The position numbers and the translations under genes are program-made. Below are positions 6,670 through 8,925 of a stretch of DNA of 8,925 bases, piece by piece. Every line of letters begins with the position of its first letter. The stretch's first letter is position 1. The notes under the pieces are model-generated. The model saw only the letters and a list, made by a program, of their open reading frames with translations, made no database searches and had not been told where the DNA came from. Origin of the DNA: Deltaproteobacteria bacterium (GTDB taxonomy: Bacteria > Desulfobacterota > Binatia > DP-6); contig VBLA01000110.1 of the NCBI GenBank assembly GCA_005879245.1, forward strand, positions 1 through 8,925. Direction: 5' to 3'.

Positions 6670-7653
6670 ATGCTCGTCCTCGGCGCCCTCATCCTCGTCG
6701 CCCTCGCGTTCGACTTCATGAACGGCTTCCACGACGCGGCGAATTCGATCGCCACCGTCGTGTCGACGCGAGTGCTCACGCCGAGCGCGGCCGTCGTCTG
6801 GGCGGCGTTCTTCAACTTCGTCGCCGCCTTCGGCTTCGGCGTGGCGGTCGCGACGACCATCGGGAGAGGGATCGTGCAGCCGGAGGTCGTCGACAACGCC
6901 GTCCTCTTCTCGGGCCTGGTGGCGGCGTTCATCTGGGACGCCATCACCTGGTACTACGGGCTGCCGAGCAGCTCCTCGCACGCGCTGATCGCCGGCTTCG
7001 CGGGCGCGGGCGTCGCCAAGGGCGGCTTTGGCGTGCTCCTGCTCCCCGGCCTCGTCAAAGTGCTCGTCTTCATCGTCGTCTCTCCGCTCGTCGGGTTCCT
7101 GCTGGCGGCGCTGTTCATGCTCGTGCTCCTCCGGCTCGTGTACGGGGCGAGCCCCGCAGGTGTAGACCGCATCTTCCGCCGGCTCCAGCTCGTCTCGGCC
7201 GCCGCGTACAGCCTCGGCCACGGGACCAACGATGCCCAGAAGACGATGGGGATCATCGCCGTGCTGCTCTTCAGCGCAGGGGTCCTCGGCGAGCACTTCT
7301 ACGTGCCCATCTGGGTGGTCCTCACCTGCCACGCCGCGATCGGGCTCGGCACGCTCTTTGGCGGCTGGCGTATCGTGCGCACGATGGGGATGCGCCTGAC
7401 CGCCCTCCAGCCGATCGGCGGCTTCTGCGCGGAAACCGCGGGCGCCATTGCACTCCTCGGCTCGGCGAGCTTCGGCATCCCCGTCAGCACGACCCACACC
7501 ATCACGGGCGCGATCATCGGGGTGGGGAGCATGCGCCGGCTGTCGGCGGTCCGCTGGGGCGTGGCGCGAAACGTCGTGTGGGCGTGGGTGCTCACCATCC
7601 CGTGCACGGCGGCAATCGCGGCGCTGATCTACGTTCCCCTCCGCTGGACGTAG
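6670..7653 (+). CDS. pit: Pit-family inorganic phosphate permease
   Basis: 327 residues. The inner-membrane protein has about ten hydrophobic segments. The two inverted PiT signature motifs are clear: FMNGFHDAANSIAT (residues 16-29) in the N-terminal half and SLGHGTNDAQKTMG (181-194) in the C-terminal half. The companion motifs GLPSSSSHALIAGF (97-110) and GIPVSTTHTITGAI (269-282) mark the paired re-entrant regions. The family moves divalent metal-phosphate complexes with protons at low affinity. ATG 6670 puts the first transmembrane segment at the N-terminus as in relatives. The alternative GTG at 6619 would overlap the DUF47 gene and add an unrelated tail. No strong SD precedes 6670, so translation may depend on the upstream DUF47 gene. 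Confidence 0.95.
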   Translation: MLVLGALILVALAFDFMNGFHDAANSIATVVSTRVLTPSAAVVWAAFFNFVAAFGFGVAVATTIGRGIVQPEVVDNAVLFSGLVAAFIWDAITWYYGLPSSSSHALIAGFAGAGVAKGGFGVLLLPGLVKVLVFIVVSPLVGFLLAALFMLVLLRLVYGASPAGVDRIFRRLQLVSAAAYSLGHGTNDAQKTMGIIAVLLFSAGVLGEHFYVPIWVVLTCHAAIGLGTLFGGWRIVRTMGMRLTALQPIGGFCAETAGAIALLGSASFGIPVSTTHTITGAIIGVGSMRRLSAVRWGVARNVVWAWVLTIPCTAAIAALIYVPLRWT

Positions 7654-7656
7654 GGA

Positions 7657-8535
7657 ATGCGCGTCGGCATCATCGGCCTGGGCATCATGGGCGCGCCGAT
7701 GGCGCGGAACCTGCTCCGCGCCGGGCACCCGCTCACCGTGCACACCCGGACGCGGGCGCGGGCCGCGGGACTCCTCGCCGACGGTGCCGCGTGGGCCGAC
7801 TCGCCCGCGGCGCTGGCGGCGGCGGTCGACGCCGTCGTCACGATGCTGCCCGACACGCCCGCCGTCGAGGCCGTGATGGCCGGTCCCGATGGTGTGCTCG
7901 CCGGGGCTCGGGCCGAGCTCCTCGCCATCGACATGAGCACGATCGACCCCGCGGCGGCGCGGGCGCTGGCGGAGCGCGCCGCCGAGACAGGGGTCGCCCT
8001 CCTCGATGCCCCGGTCTCGGGGGGCGAGCAGGGCGCGATCGCCGGCACGCTCTCGATAATGGTGGGGGGCGCTGCCGCCGCCTTCGATCGCGCGGGCCCG
8101 CTCTTCGCAGCGCTCGGGAAGCGGGTCACCTACATGGGTGGCCCCGGCCAGGGCCAGATGACGAAGCTCGTGAACCAGGTGGTCGGGGCTGGGACCCTCG
8201 CCGCCGTCGCCGAAGGTGTCCTCCTTGCCGCCGGCGCGGGGCTCGATCCCGCGGCAGTCGTCGAGGCGGTGGGAGGCGGAGCCGCGGCCTCCTGGATGCT
8301 CGCGGAGCAGGCACCCCGCATGCAGCGACGGGACTTCGCGCCGGGCTTCATGGTGCGCCTCCAGCAGAAGGACCTCCGCCTGGCGCTCGCGAGCGCGGAA
8401 CGGCTCGGCGTCCCGCTGCCGCTGACCGCCGTCGTGCAGCTCCTCTTCACCGCCGTCGAGGCACGCGGCGGCGGAGAGCTCGGCACGCAGGCGATCTTGA
8501 CGGCGCTCGAGGCGCTGGCGAAGCGGTCGGGCTGA
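7657..8535 (+). CDS. NAD(P)-dependent beta-hydroxyacid dehydrogenase (3-hydroxyisobutyrate dehydrogenase family)
   Basis: 292 residues, normal for the family. GLGIMGAPMA (residues 7-16) is the Rossmann dinucleotide site. Next come STID (94-97), DAPVSGG (117-123), the catalytic GQMTKLVNQ with Lys170 and Asn173, and LQQKDLRLAL with Lys238. These are the four fingerprint regions of the 3-hydroxyisobutyrate dehydrogenase / tartronate semialdehyde reductase / GLYR1-type group. The second strand is followed by basic residues (HTRTRAR, 29-35) instead of an acid, which leans toward NADP(H). The exact substrate (hydroxyisobutyrate, tartronate semialdehyde, succinic semialdehyde or other) cannot be fixed. 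Its ATG is 3 bases after the Pit stop, so the two are probably on one transcript although no metabolic link to phosphate is evident. Confidence 0.92.
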   Translation: MRVGIIGLGIMGAPMARNLLRAGHPLTVHTRTRARAAGLLADGAAWADSPAALAAAVDAVVTMLPDTPAVEAVMAGPDGVLAGARAELLAIDMSTIDPAAARALAERAAETGVALLDAPVSGGEQGAIAGTLSIMVGGAAAAFDRAGPLFAALGKRVTYMGGPGQGQMTKLVNQVVGAGTLAAVAEGVLLAAGAGLDPAAVVEAVGGGAAASWMLAEQAPRMQRRDFAPGFMVRLQQKDLRLALASAERLGVPLPLTAVVQLLFTAVEARGGGELGTQAILTALEALAKRSG

Positions 8536-8546
8536 GCGGCTAGGAG

Positions 8547-8554
8547 AAAGGAGG
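8547..8554 (+). promoter_or_regulatory. Strong Shine-Dalgarno of the cupin gene
   Basis: AAAGGAGG is a near-perfect match to the anti-SD, 5 bases before ATG 8560. It is the best ribosome binding site in the window and fixes this start, although the coding region is cut off at the right edge. Confidence 0.85.
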
Positions 8555-8559
8555 GTGTC

Positions 8560-8925
8560 ATGAGGAGGATGGCTGCTGTCGTCTTCGTCGTGTTGTGCGG
8601 CGTTGCGGGTCGCTCCGTCCTGCGGACGAGCCTTGCTGCCGGGCAGAAGAAGAACCCCGGCGGCGGGAGCTGGGCGCTGTACGTACCCGGCGAGATCGCG
8701 TGGAAGGCTGGCCCCGAATCGCTGGCGCCCGGTGCGAAGGTGGCGATCCTGGAGGGAGATCCGTCCAAGGATGGCTTCTTCACGATGCGCCTCTTGCTGC
8801 CCGACGGCTACCGGGTCGCGTCGCACTGGCACCCGAAGGTCGAACGCCTGACGATCATCTCGGGCACCCTGAACCTCGGGACCGGGGATCGATTCGATAC
8901 GACGGCGACGAGGGCCCTTCCCGCT
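8560..8925 (+). CDS. Exported cupin-domain protein, N-terminal part
   Basis: Partial gene: 122 codons up to the right edge with no stop. The N-terminus MRR, the hydrophobic MAAVVFVVLCGVAG and a SLAAG cleavage region form a plausible Sec signal peptide, so the product should be periplasmic. The mature part has a cupin motif 1 that fits G(X)5HXH(X)3E(X)6G exactly: Gly83, His89, His91, Glu95, Gly102, in YRVASHWHPKVERLTIISG. These residues normally bind one divalent metal ion. The domain resembles the single-domain cupins with a DUF4437/ChrR-like look found in many environmental bacteria. Function is unknown. The 24-base gap to the dehydrogenase stop allows co-transcription, but the strong SD suggests independent control of translation. 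Confidence 0.85.
   Translation, partial: MRRMAAVVFVVLCGVAGRSVLRTSLAAGQKKNPGGGSWALYVPGEIAWKAGPESLAPGAKVAILEGDPSKDGFFTMRLLLPDGYRVASHWHPKVERLTIISGTLNLGTGDRFDTTATRALPA

Noticed and set aside
6544..8832. 762-codon open frame on the minus strand
   Set aside because: It lies opposite three well-recognised genes (pit, the dehydrogenase and the cupin). Its translation is overloaded with Arg, Glu, Asp, Gly and His and has no recognisable domain: a shadow of GC-rich codon use.

Overview
The window is very GC-rich (about 70% by eye) bacterial chromosome, densely packed with genes on both strands. It uses GTG as well as ATG starts and has almost no intergenic DNA. There are no mobile elements, tRNA or rRNA genes, CRISPR arrays or phage genes. 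The gene types (flavin-dependent luciferase-like monooxygenase, NAPE-PLD-like metallo-beta-lactamase-fold lipoprotein, SDR, secreted phosphodiesterase, Pit transporter, exported cupin) suit a metabolically versatile environmental bacterium. An uncultivated GC-rich lineage of the deltaproteobacterial, Binatota or Rokubacteria type is possible, but I cannot fix the phylum from sequence alone.

Layout. Positions 1-1255 hold a two-gene minus-strand unit: a lipoprotein-type MBL-fold hydrolase, then a luciferase-like monooxygenase that runs off the left edge, the two coupled by an ATGA overlap. A short-chain dehydrogenase (1292-2071) diverges from it. A minus-strand gene (2090-3622) converges on the SDR and encodes an N-formylglutamate amidohydrolase-like domain joined to a large unrecognised beta-rich C-terminal domain. 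Diverging from that is a secreted alkaline-phosphatase-superfamily phosphodiesterase of the nucleotide pyrophosphatase type (to 5159). Its 5' end looks frame-disturbed. A class I glutamine amidotransferase (5144-5890, minus) overlaps the phosphodiesterase stop by 16 bases.

From 5982 to the right edge all genes are on the plus strand and closely spaced: a DUF47/PhoU-like protein, a Pit-family inorganic phosphate permease, a 3-hydroxyisobutyrate dehydrogenase-family oxidoreductase 3 bases after the permease stop, and the start of an exported cupin preceded by a near-perfect Shine-Dalgarno sequence. DUF47 plus Pit is a well-known low-affinity phosphate uptake pair. The secreted phosphodiesterase upstream could supply phosphate from phosphodiesters, but that link is inference.

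I did not find a new multi-gene defence or biosynthetic system. The points most worth a second look are the missing zinc-ligand histidine in the MBL-fold protein, the unusual domain fusion at 2090-3622, the conflicted start of the phosphodiesterase, and a shared short element just upstream of two genes.
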